Positions 6,897 through 16,459 of a stretch of 64,000 bases of DNA are shown piece after piece. The notes beneath the pieces were generated by a model. It saw only the letters and a list, made by a program, of their open reading frames with translations, did not search any database and had not been told where the DNA came from. Made by a program: the position numbers and the translations under genes. Positions within the stretch are counted from its first letter, which is position 1; every line of letters begins with the position of its first letter. The stretch is from Sphingomicrobium marinum (GTDB lineage Bacteria; Pseudomonadota; Alphaproteobacteria; Sphingomonadales; Sphingomonadaceae), in assembly GCF_026157105.1 (NCBI RefSeq), contig NZ_JANPVQ010000001.1, forward strand, positions 861,501 to 925,500. The letters run 5' to 3'.

Positions 6897-9566
6897 CTAG
6901 CGCTGTTCTTGAACGTAGCCGGGGCGATTGCCGTACCAGGTGCGCACGAGCTGGGACGTTTCCTTGCTCGTCTGCACCGGCACGAGACGCGCCATGTCGA
7001 ACATGCGTTCGAATTGGATGCCGAAACGGTTTTGCCCGGCCCAGCGCACCGTGCCGGTAACCGGTCCGACGCCGATGATGTCGATCGTCAGTTCGGTACC
7101 CGGCGAGACGGGCTGGGGACACTCGACCAGCGCGCCCATCGCCGAGATGTTACGCAAACGGATTTCGGTCACTTCGCCATCGATGGCCACGATGGCGCGG
7201 CGCATGAGACGCTGGCGCGGCTCGCGCGAATTTGAATAGCCTTCAGGTTCGACGATCGAGGCTAGCGCCAGTTCGCGCGCCTTTTCCGCTTCGACCGGTT
7301 TGCCGAAGATGTAGCCCTGGATCTGGCTGCAGCCGAGTTCGCGCACCAGCGCGAGATCGTCATGCGTTTCGACCCCCTCGGCGGTGGTGTCCATGCCGAG
7401 ACTTTCCGCAAGCGTGACGATGGCGCGGATGATCGCGCTATTCTTGCTCGACGGGTTGGAGGCGCCCCGGACAAAACCCTTGTCGATCTTGATCTTGTCG
7501 AACGGCGCCTTGCGCAGATAGCCAAGCGAGGAATAGCCGGTGCCGAAATCGTCGAGCGCCAGCCGCACGCCCAGATCTTTCAGCCGCTGGAAGGTGCTGT
7601 CGGTCGCATTGCTGTCGGCGAGGAACACGCCTTCGGTAATTTCCAGTTCGAGCCGTTCTGCGCGCATGCGGTGCGTCTGGAGCGCCTTGGCGATGGTTTC
7701 GACGATTTTTGGATCGTTGAACTGGATCGGCGACAGGTTGATGGCGATTCGCACCGTATCGGGCCATTCGGCAGCTTCCGCGACAGCGCGATCCATGACC
7801 CACGCGCCCACCTTGCCGATGAGACCGCATTCCTCGGCGATCGACATGAAGCGTTCGGGATCGATCGACCCGCGCGACGGGTGATCCCAGCGGACGAGCG
7901 CTTCGAAGCCGCAGACATCTTCGCCGGCGGCGCGAACGATCGGCTGGTAGGCGACCCACAACTCATCGCGTTCGATCGCACCGCGCAAATCGTTCTCGAG
8001 CATCTGGCGCTCGGTCGCTTCGCTATGCATCGATGGCTGGTAGAATTTGTGAACGCCGCGTCCGGCACCTTTTGCCGCATAAAGCGCCAGGTCGGCGTTG
8101 CGCGTCAGGCTGTCGGCATTGGACCGGCCAGGATCGCCGATCGCGATGCCAATCGAAGCGCCGATCGTGATGCGATGGCCTTCGATCTGGTAGGGGCGCG
8201 AGACCTGTTCGATCATCGTCTTGGACAGCGATTCCAGCAGTCCTGTTTCCACCGTGCCGGGGAGGACCGCGGTAAATTCGTCGCCGCCGAGGCGGCCTAC
8301 CTGGCCATGATTACCCATGCAGCTTTCGAGGCGCTTGGCGACTTCGCGAAGCAGTGCATCGCCGACGGGATGGCCAAGCGTGTCGTTCACGTTTTTGAAG
8401 CGATCGAGGTCGATCAGGAAGAGCGCACAACCTTTTTGGCGGCGGGCGGCATTGCGCATCGCCTCATCCAGCGTCTGGCGCATCATGGCGCGATTGGGCA
8501 GGCCGGTGAGCGAATCGAAACGGGCGAGGCGCGAGATTTCCTGCTCGGAGCGAAGCTGTTCGGTAAGGTCGGTCCCGATGCCGCGGAATCCCATGAAGCG
8601 GCCATTTTCGCTGAAAACAGGATTACCGGTGAGTGACCAGTAAGTCGTCTCGGGCAGGTCCGACTTGACCGACAGGTCGGCAAACGGAAATTTGGCTGAA
8701 AGGTGGAAGCCAAGCGAGCGTTCCTCGCGCATGTCGCCTTCCTGTTCGTCCTTGGCAAGCAGGTCGATGAATGGTCGGCCGAGGAGCTGTTCGGGGGTGC
8801 AATCAAATTCGTCTGCGAGCTGGATCGAGACGTAGGTCAGCACCCCGTCGCTGTTGGTCTCCCAGAACCAGCCATGACCCGATGTTTCATATTCGGTGAC
8901 AAAACGAAGCGCCTGCCGCGCCTTGAATTCGAGCACCAGGCGGCGGCGCACGACGGCGATCATGGTGCGCGCCTGTGCAATGGCATACCCCGATGTCGTG
9001 AGCGCCAACGCGCTCGCTGCCAGCATCATGACAGGTTCTGCACCTATGGCGAAAAGGCCAAAAGTGGCGGCAACACCGGATACGATGGCAATCGGCGGCG
9101 AAGCGACGGCAGCGATCGACATCACGGCGATAATCGATGCGAAGGCGACATGCTGGGTCGTCTGCATGTCGCTCGAGAACGAATCCACGCTGTAGCCAAT
9201 GAAGGCCCATCCGGCCCACATCACTGCCACGTAGGCCGCCACGGCGCGCGTCACGGCGAGCGGACTAAGGCGCAGCTGCTCGCGCTTGTTGACGATCAGG
9301 AACGCAATGGCGTCGATCAACAGGCATGCCGCGATGGCGGCCAGCATATCGAAGCGTAGGCCGAAGCCAGCGTAAATCGCCGCACCCCCGATGAGGTGGG
9401 CGATGGCGATCATCAAAGGGACGTGGTTAAGGTGGGGGACACGCTGCTCGGCAATGGCGGCGCCGTCTTCATCCTCATGCTTGATGACGTCGTGTAGCAA
9501 TGCATCGCGCAGCGACGCGCGCTGGCGCCGCTCCGGCTTCTTCATGTTGAAACGTGCCCTGCTCAT
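6897..9566 (-). CDS. Membrane PAS-GGDEF-EAL-PilZ cyclic-di-GMP protein
   Basis: 889 residues from the ATG at 9566 (a later ATG at 9545 and an upstream GTG at 9629 are possible). Order: several membrane helices (about 30-190), PAS (about 230-340), GGDEF with intact GGDEF near 426, EAL with intact EAL near 555 and the DDFGTGYSSL loop, then a C-terminal PilZ-like domain with NISAMGA and RFGIQF. Both synthase and phosphodiesterase signatures are complete, so the net activity cannot be predicted; a C-terminal PilZ could sense the product. It converges with the acyl-CoA dehydrogenase, 9 bases apart. Confidence 0.93.
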   Translation of the reverse strand: MSRARFNMKKPERRQRASLRDALLHDVIKHEDEDGAAIAEQRVPHLNHVPLMIAIAHLIGGAAIYAGFGLRFDMLAAIAACLLIDAIAFLIVNKREQLRLSPLAVTRAVAAYVAVMWAGWAFIGYSVDSFSSDMQTTQHVAFASIIAVMSIAAVASPPIAIVSGVAATFGLFAIGAEPVMMLAASALALTTSGYAIAQARTMIAVVRRRLVLEFKARQALRFVTEYETSGHGWFWETNSDGVLTYVSIQLADEFDCTPEQLLGRPFIDLLAKDEQEGDMREERSLGFHLSAKFPFADLSVKSDLPETTYWSLTGNPVFSENGRFMGFRGIGTDLTEQLRSEQEISRLARFDSLTGLPNRAMMRQTLDEAMRNAARRQKGCALFLIDLDRFKNVNDTLGHPVGDALLREVAKRLESCMGNHGQVGRLGGDEFTAVLPGTVETGLLESLSKTMIEQVSRPYQIEGHRITIGASIGIAIGDPGRSNADSLTRNADLALYAAKGAGRGVHKFYQPSMHSEATERQMLENDLRGAIERDELWVAYQPIVRAAGEDVCGFEALVRWDHPSRGSIDPERFMSIAEECGLIGKVGAWVMDRAVAEAAEWPDTVRIAINLSPIQFNDPKIVETIAKALQTHRMRAERLELEITEGVFLADSNATDSTFQRLKDLGVRLALDDFGTGYSSLGYLRKAPFDKIKIDKGFVRGASNPSSKNSAIIRAIVTLAESLGMDTTAEGVETHDDLALVRELGCSQIQGYIFGKPVEAEKARELALASIVEPEGYSNSREPRQRLMRRAIVAIDGEVTEIRLRNISAMGALVECPQPVSPGTELTIDIIGVGPVTGTVRWAGQNRFGIQFERMFDMARLVPVQTSKETSQLVRTWYGNRPGYVQEQR

Positions 9567-9681
9567 TGCCGCCCACTCTATTTTCCGAGACGTTGCCCAT
9601 AACGGATCGGCAGTTAAGCGAGCGGTCACTAATGAAGGTAAATGCGGCGTTAGGATTAGCCGCTAAATCGGGCAGCCACGC

Positions 9682-10938
9682 TTAGGTGGCGCGCGCTTCG
9701 TCCTCTGGATCGAAGGTCTTCGCGCGTCGCAATTCGGGGAACTTCCAGTTCCAGATCAGGACGACCGATATTGCGCCGATTCCACCGATCAAGGCGGCCG
9801 CCGTCGGGCCCAACAGGCCCGCCATCAGGCCGCTTTCCGCATCGCCCAGTTCATTGGACGCCGAGATGGACAGCGTGGAGACGGCGCCGACGCGTCCGCG
9901 CATTTCATCGGGCGTGTAGAGCTGGATGAGCGATTGGCGGACGTAGACCGAGAACATGTCCGCGCCGCCGAGGACGACCAGCAGGGCGAAGGTCAGCGGC
10001 ACCGAGCGCGAGAAGGCGAACCCGATGGTCGCAAGGCCGAAGATGCCGACGGCGATCAGCATCTTGCGGCCGACATCGGTCTTCAGTGGCCGGATGGCGA
10101 ACACAAGCGCAATCAGCGTGGCGCCCACCGCCGGGGCCGCGCGTAAATGGCCGAACAATTGGGATCCGCCGCCGAATATGTCGGCAGCGAAGATCGGCAG
10201 GAGCGCGGTGGCGCTGCCCAGCAGGACGGCGAAAAGGTCCAGCGTGATGGCCCCCAGCACAAGCCGGTTCTCGCGCACATAGCGAAGGCCGTCGACGATG
10301 CGCTGCAGCGGTCGGCGGTGGCCGGACAAGCGCGTTTGTTCGACCTCGCCGATGAACAGGTAAAATAGCAGCGAAAGGGCAAAGAGCCCGGTGGCGACAT
10401 AATATGCCAGATCCATCGACTGGGCGAGCAGATAGCCGCCCATCGCGGGGCCGATGATCGTGCCCGCCTGCCACGCGATCGAGGACAGCGCGATGGCGTT
10501 GGGCAGGATGGCGCGCGGCACGATGTTGGACGCCATCGCCGCCATTGACGGGCCCATGAAAACACGCGCGATGCCGATTAGTACCGCTACCGCGTAGATG
10601 ATCGGCAGCGTGATGGTGCCTGCCGCGGTGAAGTAGGCCAGCGTCGCTGCCGCGATAATTTCCAGCGTAATCGCGCCGCGCGCCACCCAGCGGCGATCGA
10701 CCCGGTCCGCCAGCCAGCCTGCTACCGGCGACAGGAAGAACAGCGGGACGAACTGCAAAAGACCGATCAGACCAAGACGGAACGCGGCCTCGCTCGGCCC
10801 CATCGTCTCGCGCGCGATCGCGTAAACCTGGAATTCGATCGCGGTAATCATCGCCAGCTGGGCCAGTGTCGCCAGCAATCGCCCGCTCCAGTAAAAGCGG
10901 AAATTGGCGATGCGGAACGGTTCGGGAAGCCAGCTCAC
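9682..10938 (-). CDS. MFS transporter (MFS_3/EntS-like exporter)
   Basis: 418 residues with about 10-12 membrane helices. The opening FRIANFRFYWSGRLLATLAQ and the loop GWLADRVDRRWV (MFS motif A) place it in the MFS_3 branch that includes the enterobactin exporter EntS and macrolide efflux proteins. No siderophore genes are adjacent, so the substrate is unknown. It is divergent from radA; the LexA box lies 47-61 bases upstream of its start and could affect it as well. Confidence 0.9.
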   Translation of the reverse strand: MSWLPEPFRIANFRFYWSGRLLATLAQLAMITAIEFQVYAIARETMGPSEAAFRLGLIGLLQFVPLFFLSPVAGWLADRVDRRWVARGAITLEIIAAATLAYFTAAGTITLPIIYAVAVLIGIARVFMGPSMAAMASNIVPRAILPNAIALSSIAWQAGTIIGPAMGGYLLAQSMDLAYYVATGLFALSLLFYLFIGEVEQTRLSGHRRPLQRIVDGLRYVRENRLVLGAITLDLFAVLLGSATALLPIFAADIFGGGSQLFGHLRAAPAVGATLIALVFAIRPLKTDVGRKMLIAVGIFGLATIGFAFSRSVPLTFALLVVLGGADMFSVYVRQSLIQLYTPDEMRGRVGAVSTLSISASNELGDAESGLMAGLLGPTAAALIGGIGAISVVLIWNWKFPELRRAKTFDPEDEARAT

Positions 10939-10984
10939 TCCCCGCGCCTAGGAGAGATGGGGCAGGGCATCAATAGGGCTTTTC

Positions 10985-10999
10985 GTTCTTAGTTTGTTC
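10985..10999 (+). promoter_or_regulatory. LexA (SOS) box upstream of radA
   Basis: GTTC-TTAGTTT-GTTC matches exactly the alphaproteobacterial LexA consensus GTTC-N7-GTTC. It ends 15 bases before the radA ATG, a usual repressor position. Match seen directly; SOS control inferred. Confidence 0.8.
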
Positions 11000-11014
11000 T
11001 GTTACCGCAAATGC

Positions 11015-12385
11015 ATGGCGAAACCCAAGAAGCGATATGTCTGCCAGGCCTGCGGTTCGGTCGCGACGCGGTGGCAGGGCCAATGCGCCGATTGCGCGGA
11101 ATGGAACACGTTGGTGGAGGACGCCGCCAATGTCGTCACAACCTTTGCCAAAAAACATAACCTGCAAGGCGGCGGCCGGCGGATAAGCTTCGTCGGGCTC
11201 GACGACGAAGTCGCGCTGCCGGCGCGCATGCAGACCGGGATCGCCGAATTCGACCGGGCGATCGGCGGCGGCTTGGTGCCGGGTTCGGCGACGCTGATCG
11301 GCGGCGATCCGGGGATCGGCAAGTCGACCTTGCTTTTGCAGGTGGCAGCGCGGCTGGCGGGCTCGGGCAAGCGGTCGATCTATATTTCCGGCGAAGAAGC
11401 AGCCGATCAGGTTCGGCTAAGGGCACGGCGGCTGGGGCTGGGCGATGCGCCGCTAAAGCTGGCGGCGGCGACGAGCGTGCGCGATATCCTGACGACACTG
11501 AGCGAGGAAGAGGAAGCGCCCGACTTCCTCGTCATCGATTCCATCCAGACGATGCATTCGGACATGATTGAGGGCGCGCCCGGCACGGTCAGCCAGGTCC
11601 GCGCCTCGGCGCACGAACTCGTGCGCTTTGCCAAGGAAAAGGGCTCGGCGCTGATCCTCGTCGGGCATGTCACCAAGGACGGCAATATCGCGGGACCGCG
11701 CGTGCTCGAACATATGGTCGATACGGTGCTGGGCTTCGAGGGCGAACGCAGCCACCAGTATCGCATCCTGCGCGCGGTGAAGAATCGTTTTGGCGGAACC
11801 GATGAAATCGGCGTGTTCGCGATGGAAGGGAAAGGGTTGAGTGAGGTCGCCAACCCAAGCGCCCTGTTCCTGACCGAACGTTCGGAAGAAGTGAGCGGGA
11901 CGGTCGTCTTCCCCGCACTCGAAGGCACGCGCCCGGTGCTGGTCGAGTTGCAGGCGCTTACCGTGCGGCTGGCGAGCGGGGCAACGCCGCGCCGTTCGGC
12001 GGTCGGCTGGGATTCATCGCGGCTGGCAATGCTGCTGGCAGTGCTCGAAGCGCGCTGCGGCGTCAGTTTCGCCTCGACCGAGGTCTACCTGAACGTAGCG
12101 GGCGGCTATCGCCTTTCGGACCCTGCGGCGGATCTTGCGGTAGCGGCCGCGCTGGTATCGGCGCTGAGCGAACGACCGATCCCCGGCGGTACCGTAATCT
12201 TGGGTGAAGTTGCGCTATCGGGCGAAGTGCGGCCGGTGGCGCATGGCGCCTTGCGATTGAAGGCAGCGGCAAAGCTGGGCTTCGAAAGCGCTTGGAGCCC
12301 GAAGATGAGCGACGCGCCCGCTGGTCTCCAAGCGGCCTATTTCGAGCGGTTGGGACAACTCGTCGATCGAATATTGGGCCGTTAG
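11015..12385 (+). CDS. radA: DNA repair protein RadA (Sms)
   Basis: 456 residues from the ATG at 11015. N-terminal C4 zinc finger (Cys10, 13, 24, 27), RecA-like ATPase with Walker A GGDPGIGKST near 95-104, the RadA-specific KNRFG motif near 256, and a C-terminal Lon-protease-like domain. RadA is a branch-migration helicase that processes recombination intermediates. An exact LexA box sits in its promoter region. A TTG seven codons upstream is open but would run into that promoter. Confidence 0.97.
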   Translation: MAKPKKRYVCQACGSVATRWQGQCADCAEWNTLVEDAANVVTTFAKKHNLQGGGRRISFVGLDDEVALPARMQTGIAEFDRAIGGGLVPGSATLIGGDPGIGKSTLLLQVAARLAGSGKRSIYISGEEAADQVRLRARRLGLGDAPLKLAAATSVRDILTTLSEEEEAPDFLVIDSIQTMHSDMIEGAPGTVSQVRASAHELVRFAKEKGSALILVGHVTKDGNIAGPRVLEHMVDTVLGFEGERSHQYRILRAVKNRFGGTDEIGVFAMEGKGLSEVANPSALFLTERSEEVSGTVVFPALEGTRPVLVELQALTVRLASGATPRRSAVGWDSSRLAMLLAVLEARCGVSFASTEVYLNVAGGYRLSDPAADLAVAAALVSALSERPIPGGTVILGEVALSGEVRPVAHGALRLKAAAKLGFESAWSPKMSDAPAGLQAAYFERLGQLVDRILGR

Positions 12386-12424
12386 GGCTGGAAGCGACCG
12401 CCAAAGCCCGCTAGCCCGCCTCAC

Positions 12425-12937
12425 ATGACGGCGATGGACATTATCGTGATCTTCTTGCTCGGCGGGGGAACCATTTTGGGGTTTCTGCGCGGGTTCGTGC
12501 ATGAAGTGCTGGCACTGTTCGCCTGGGTGGCGGGCGTGGTGGCGCTCAAGCTGTTCCACGGCACCGCGACGCTTGCGTTGGCCGATACGGTCGGCACGGT
12601 CGCCGGCGCGGCGGCGTTGGCCTTCATCGTCCTTTTCCTGCCGACCTATATCATCTTCAAACTGCTGGCGAACCGGCTTGGCAAGCGCACGCGACAATCC
12701 ATCGTAGGGCCGGTCGATCGGCTGCTTGGCGGTGGGTTCGGGATGATCAAGGGACTGCTCATTTCGACGCTGCTCTTCATGGCGTTCAGCTTCGCCTATA
12801 ACGGTTTTTACGGCGTCGACAGCGAGCGGCCCGACTGGATCCGCGACAGCCAGACTTATTCGCTGCTCAATGCTACCAGTCTTGCCGTGGTCGACTGGGT
12901 CGAGGAGCAGCGCGCCATCGAAGGCGGGCTGCTGTGA
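12425..12937 (+). CDS. CvpA family membrane protein
   Basis: 170 residues. Four hydrophobic segments, with the family opening DIIVIFLLGGGTILGFLRGF and a second conserved block GPVDRLLGGGFGMIKG. CvpA was named for colicin V production but is widely conserved and linked to envelope homeostasis. Its stop overlaps the cysS GTG start (GTGA), beginning a four-gene run of overlapping genes on this strand. Confidence 0.9.
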   Translation: MTAMDIIVIFLLGGGTILGFLRGFVHEVLALFAWVAGVVALKLFHGTATLALADTVGTVAGAAALAFIVLFLPTYIIFKLLANRLGKRTRQSIVGPVDRLLGGGFGMIKGLLISTLLFMAFSFAYNGFYGVDSERPDWIRDSQTYSLLNATSLAVVDWVEEQRAIEGGLL

Positions 12938-14244
12938 TCCGCCTGCATGACACAATGGCGCGCGAAAAGCGCGAATTCGTGCCCGCCGATCCAATGCGGA
13001 TTACCATGTATGTGTGCGGGCCCACGGTGTATGGGCGCGCGCATATCGGCAATGCGCGGCCGCCCGTCATCTTCGATACGCTCGCGCGGCTGATCCGCCA
13101 TCATTACGGGGAGGACAGCCTCGTTTATGCGCGCAACATCACCGATATCGATGACAAGATCATCGCCAAGGCTGCCGAGGAAGGCGTCGCGCCGTCGGTG
13201 ATCACCGAGCGCTACGAAAATTTCTACCTCGAGGACATGGGTGCGCTGGGCGTTGCGCCGCCGACGAGCGCGCCGCACGCGACCGAGGAGATCGGCCCGA
13301 TGATCGCGATGATCGAGGCGCTGATCGAGAAGGGGCACGCGTACGAAGCCGATGGCCATGTGCTTTTCTCGGTACCGAGCGATCCCGATTATGGCGCGCT
13401 GTCGCGGCGCGACCGCGACCAGATGATCGCGGGCGCGCGCGTTGAAGTGGCGCCGTACAAGAAGGACCCGGCCGACTTCGTGCTGTGGAAGCCATCGGAC
13501 GAGGGCGTGATCGGGTTCGACAGCCCGTGGGGCCGCGGGCGCCCGGGCTGGCATATCGAATGTTCGGCAATGATCCGCGCGCATCTGGGCGAGACGATCG
13601 ACATCCATGGCGGCGGGCTCGACCTCATTTTTCCGCATCACGAAAACGAGATTGCGCAGAGCCGCTGTACGCACGATGCGCCGCTGGCGCGCTACTGGGT
13701 GCATAACGGGTTCGTCGACATGGGCGCGGAGAAGATGTCCAAGTCGCTTGGCAATGTGGTGACGCCAAACGAACTGCTCAAGGAGCATAAGGGCGAGGTG
13801 CTCCGCCTGGCGCTTCTATCGGCGCATTATCGCCAACCGCTACCGTGGACGATCAAGCTGATCGAACAATCGCGCGCTACACTCGACGGGCTGTATCGCA
13901 AGGTCGGCGACGCCGCACCGGGCGAGGTCGATGACGGGGTGGTCGCGGCGCTTGGCGATGATCTCAACACGCCGCGTGCGCTCTCGCGGCTAGGCCAGAT
14001 CGATGATCCGGCGACGCTGAAAGCGAGTGCTGCGTTGCTCGGCCTGCTGGGCGAAACCGCCGACAGCTGGTTCAAGGGCGGCAACGATGGCGATGATGCC
14101 GAAATCGACGCCAAGATCGAAGCGCGCGCGCAAGCCAAGAAGGATCGAGATTTCGCGACCGCGGACCGTATCCGTGACGAGCTTGCGGGGGACGGCATCC
14201 TGCTCGAAGACGGGCCTGAAGGGACGACATGGCGCAGGGCGTAA
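12934..14244 (+). CDS. cysS: Cysteinyl-tRNA synthetase
   Basis: 436 residues. The class I signature HIGN is at 37-40 and KMSKS at 267-271; the zinc-binding segments MYVCGPTVY and GWHIECSAM are present. The GTG start at 12934 is preferred because the peptide IRLHDTMAREKREF aligns with the normal CysRS N-terminus. It is slightly short for the family, mostly in the C-terminal helical region. Translationally coupled to cvpA upstream and overlapping the next gene by 16 bases. Confidence 0.97.
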   Translation: MIRLHDTMAREKREFVPADPMRITMYVCGPTVYGRAHIGNARPPVIFDTLARLIRHHYGEDSLVYARNITDIDDKIIAKAAEEGVAPSVITERYENFYLEDMGALGVAPPTSAPHATEEIGPMIAMIEALIEKGHAYEADGHVLFSVPSDPDYGALSRRDRDQMIAGARVEVAPYKKDPADFVLWKPSDEGVIGFDSPWGRGRPGWHIECSAMIRAHLGETIDIHGGGLDLIFPHHENEIAQSRCTHDAPLARYWVHNGFVDMGAEKMSKSLGNVVTPNELLKEHKGEVLRLALLSAHYRQPLPWTIKLIEQSRATLDGLYRKVGDAAPGEVDDGVVAALGDDLNTPRALSRLGQIDDPATLKASAALLGLLGETADSWFKGGNDGDDAEIDAKIEARAQAKKDRDFATADRIRDELAGDGILLEDGPEGTTWRRA

Positions 14245-14660
14245 AGCCACCGCTTTATACGCGCGAGATTTTGCGTCTTGCGGCCCTGGTGCCGCCCCCT
14301 GCCGAACTTGAACCGCGTAACGCCCGCGTCGAGCTGCGCGCACCGACCTGTGGGAGCCGGCTGCGGCTCGATATTCGCGTCGAGATTGACGCGGTGTCGG
14401 AACTGGCGCTGGCCGTCGAGGCTTGTGCATTCGGGCAGGCCGCAACCGCGCTGATGGCCCGGCATGCCGTCGGCACGGATCTTGCGGGCGCCAAGGCTGC
14501 GGAAGCGGCGATCGCCGATTGGCTGGCCGGACGACGCGATGATCCGGGCGACTGGCCCGATATCGCGGTGTTGGAGCCCGCCAGGTCCCGGCCGGGCCGG
14601 CACGATGCGATCCTGCTGCCCTTCCGGGCACTGGTCGCGGCATTGGAGAAACAAGCGTGA
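14229..14660 (+). CDS. IscU/NifU-N-like scaffold-family protein
   Basis: 143 residues resembling the N-terminal NifU/IscU scaffold fold for iron-sulfur cluster assembly: APTCGSRL and VEACAFGQAA correspond to the first two cluster-ligand cysteines. The third conserved Cys is not seen; the matching C-terminal stretch reads GRHDAILLPF. The start lies 16 bases inside cysS and the stop overlaps the next GTG. No other Fe-S assembly genes are nearby, so function as a genuine scaffold is uncertain. Confidence 0.75.
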   Translation: MAQGVKPPLYTREILRLAALVPPPAELEPRNARVELRAPTCGSRLRLDIRVEIDAVSELALAVEACAFGQAATALMARHAVGTDLAGAKAAEAAIADWLAGRRDDPGDWPDIAVLEPARSRPGRHDAILLPFRALVAALEKQA

Positions 14661-16459
14661 TAGCGTTCGAATATCTGTTGGCCGCAGGCGGCAGCGAGGA
14701 AACCGGCGCCATGCTCGTCGACGGCGCGATCATGCTGGGCGCAGCGCTCGTCTTCGTCACGATCTTCCGCCGTCTCGGGCTCGGCGCAACGCTCGGCTAC
14801 ATCATCGGCGGTGCCATCATTGGACCCGGAGTGCTCGGCTTGGTCGGCAATGCCGAAAACATCATGGCGATTTCCGAATTCGGCATTGCCTTGCTGTTGT
14901 TCATTGTCGGGCTCGAGCTGCATCCCAGCCGCCTGTGGCGCCTGCGCCGCGACATTTTCGGACTGGGTATCGTGCAGGTGATCACCTGCGGCATTGCCCT
15001 TTCGGCGCTTATCCACCTCGTGATCGGTTTCTCTCTCGAAGCCAGCATCGCGATCGGACTGTCGCTAAGTCTGTCCTCGACGGCGCAGGTCTTGCCGATG
15101 CTGCGTTCGACCGGCGAATTGCACAAACCTTATGGCGAGCGCGCCTTCTCGGTGCTGTTGCTCCAGGATGTCTCGATCGTCCCGTTGATCACGATCATCG
15201 CTGCCCTGAGCCGTGCGCCCTCTGCTGCCGAAGGACCGCCGGGCTGGGTGCTCGCGCTCTACACGGTTGGTGCGATCGTGGGTCTCATCCTTGTCGGCCG
15301 TTTCATCATGAATCCGTTGTTCCGGCTGATCGGCCGGTTGGGGGAGCGGGAATTGTTCGTGGTGGCGGGGTTGTTCACGGTCGTGGGCGCGGCATCCTTG
15401 ATGCACTTCCTTGGCCTGTCGACCGCACTGGGCGCGTTCGTTGCCGGCGTGATGCTGGCCGAGAGCCCCTATCGCCATGAACTCGAAAGCGATGTCGAGC
15501 CGTTCCGCTCGATCCTGCTTGGTTTCTTTTTCCTGTCGGTCGGCATGTTGCTCGACCTTGGCGCGATTGCCGAGCGGCCTTTGATGGTCGTCGGGGTCGC
15601 CGCGATGATCATTGTCGTCAAAGCCACCATCATCACCGGGCTTGGCCGCGCTTTCGGCATGGAGCCGTTCGGCGCGCTGCGGCTCGGCCTGTTGCTGAGC
15701 CAGGCGGGCGAATTCGGGTTCGTCCTGCTCGCACAGGCGACCGGCGCCTTGCTGATCGAGAACGAAGCAGCCTCGCTATTTACCGCCTGTATCACGCTGA
15801 CGATGGCGACCACGCCCTTCCTCATGATGCTGATCGATTGGCTCGAAGCGCGGCACGGGCGTGATGACAAGGATATGGACGGCCCCGAAAAGGCACCCAA
15901 GGGTTCGGTCATCGTCGTTGGCTATGGGCGGTTCGGACAAACCGTGGCACAGATGCTGCAGGCCAAGAATATCGGCGTCACGTTGATCGACAAGAAGCAG
16001 GACCAGATCGAGTTGTCGGAGGAGTTTGGCACCAAGGTCTATTATGGTGACGGAACCCGCGTCGACCTTTTGCGAACGGCCGGCGGTGACAATGCGCGGG
16101 CTATTCTGTTCTGCAACGACAAGCAGGATCTGACCTCCAACGCGATCGAAGCGGCGATGGAGGCCTTCCCGCAGGCGGCGGTGATGGTGCGCAGCTTCGA
16201 TCGGCGCCATACGCTCGATCTCGACGGGCTGGATCTGGCTTTTTGCATCCGCGAACTGTTCGAAAGCGCGGTGCTCATGGGCAAAACGGCGCTGACCGAG
16301 CTCGGATTTTCGCAGGACGAGGCGGAGCGCGTCGAGCGCGAGTATCGCCGGCGTGATGAAGAGCGGCTGGAACGGCAGAGCGAGACCGGCGATCTGCACG
16401 CCGGCAAGGACCTGTCCTTCAATGCCGAGCGCTCGATGCCCGAAGCCGAAGAAGACTAG
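14657..16459 (+). CDS. CPA2 cation:proton antiporter with RCK/TrkA-N domain (KefB/YbaL-like)
   Basis: 600 residues. A long N-terminal region (about 15-400) of 12 or 13 membrane helices with GATLGYIIGGAIIGPG and the STALGAFVAGVMLAES block, followed by a cytoplasmic Rossmann RCK domain starting at VVGYGRFGQTVAQML (about 415-540) that binds a nucleotide. It exports K+ or Na+ against protons and may act in pH or electrophile defence. GTG start overlaps the stop of the IscU-like gene. Ancillary KefG/KefF genes are absent. Confidence 0.9.
   Translation: MIAFEYLLAAGGSEETGAMLVDGAIMLGAALVFVTIFRRLGLGATLGYIIGGAIIGPGVLGLVGNAENIMAISEFGIALLLFIVGLELHPSRLWRLRRDIFGLGIVQVITCGIALSALIHLVIGFSLEASIAIGLSLSLSSTAQVLPMLRSTGELHKPYGERAFSVLLLQDVSIVPLITIIAALSRAPSAAEGPPGWVLALYTVGAIVGLILVGRFIMNPLFRLIGRLGERELFVVAGLFTVVGAASLMHFLGLSTALGAFVAGVMLAESPYRHELESDVEPFRSILLGFFFLSVGMLLDLGAIAERPLMVVGVAAMIIVVKATIITGLGRAFGMEPFGALRLGLLLSQAGEFGFVLLAQATGALLIENEAASLFTACITLTMATTPFLMMLIDWLEARHGRDDKDMDGPEKAPKGSVIVVGYGRFGQTVAQMLQAKNIGVTLIDKKQDQIELSEEFGTKVYYGDGTRVDLLRTAGGDNARAILFCNDKQDLTSNAIEAAMEAFPQAAVMVRSFDRRHTLDLDGLDLAFCIRELFESAVLMGKTALTELGFSQDEAERVEREYRRRDEERLERQSETGDLHAGKDLSFNAERSMPEAEED

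Noticed and set aside
7362-8636. A long frame antisense to the GGDEF-EAL gene
   Set aside because: Composition is arginine/aspartate-rich shadow coding; the sense strand has intact domain motifs.
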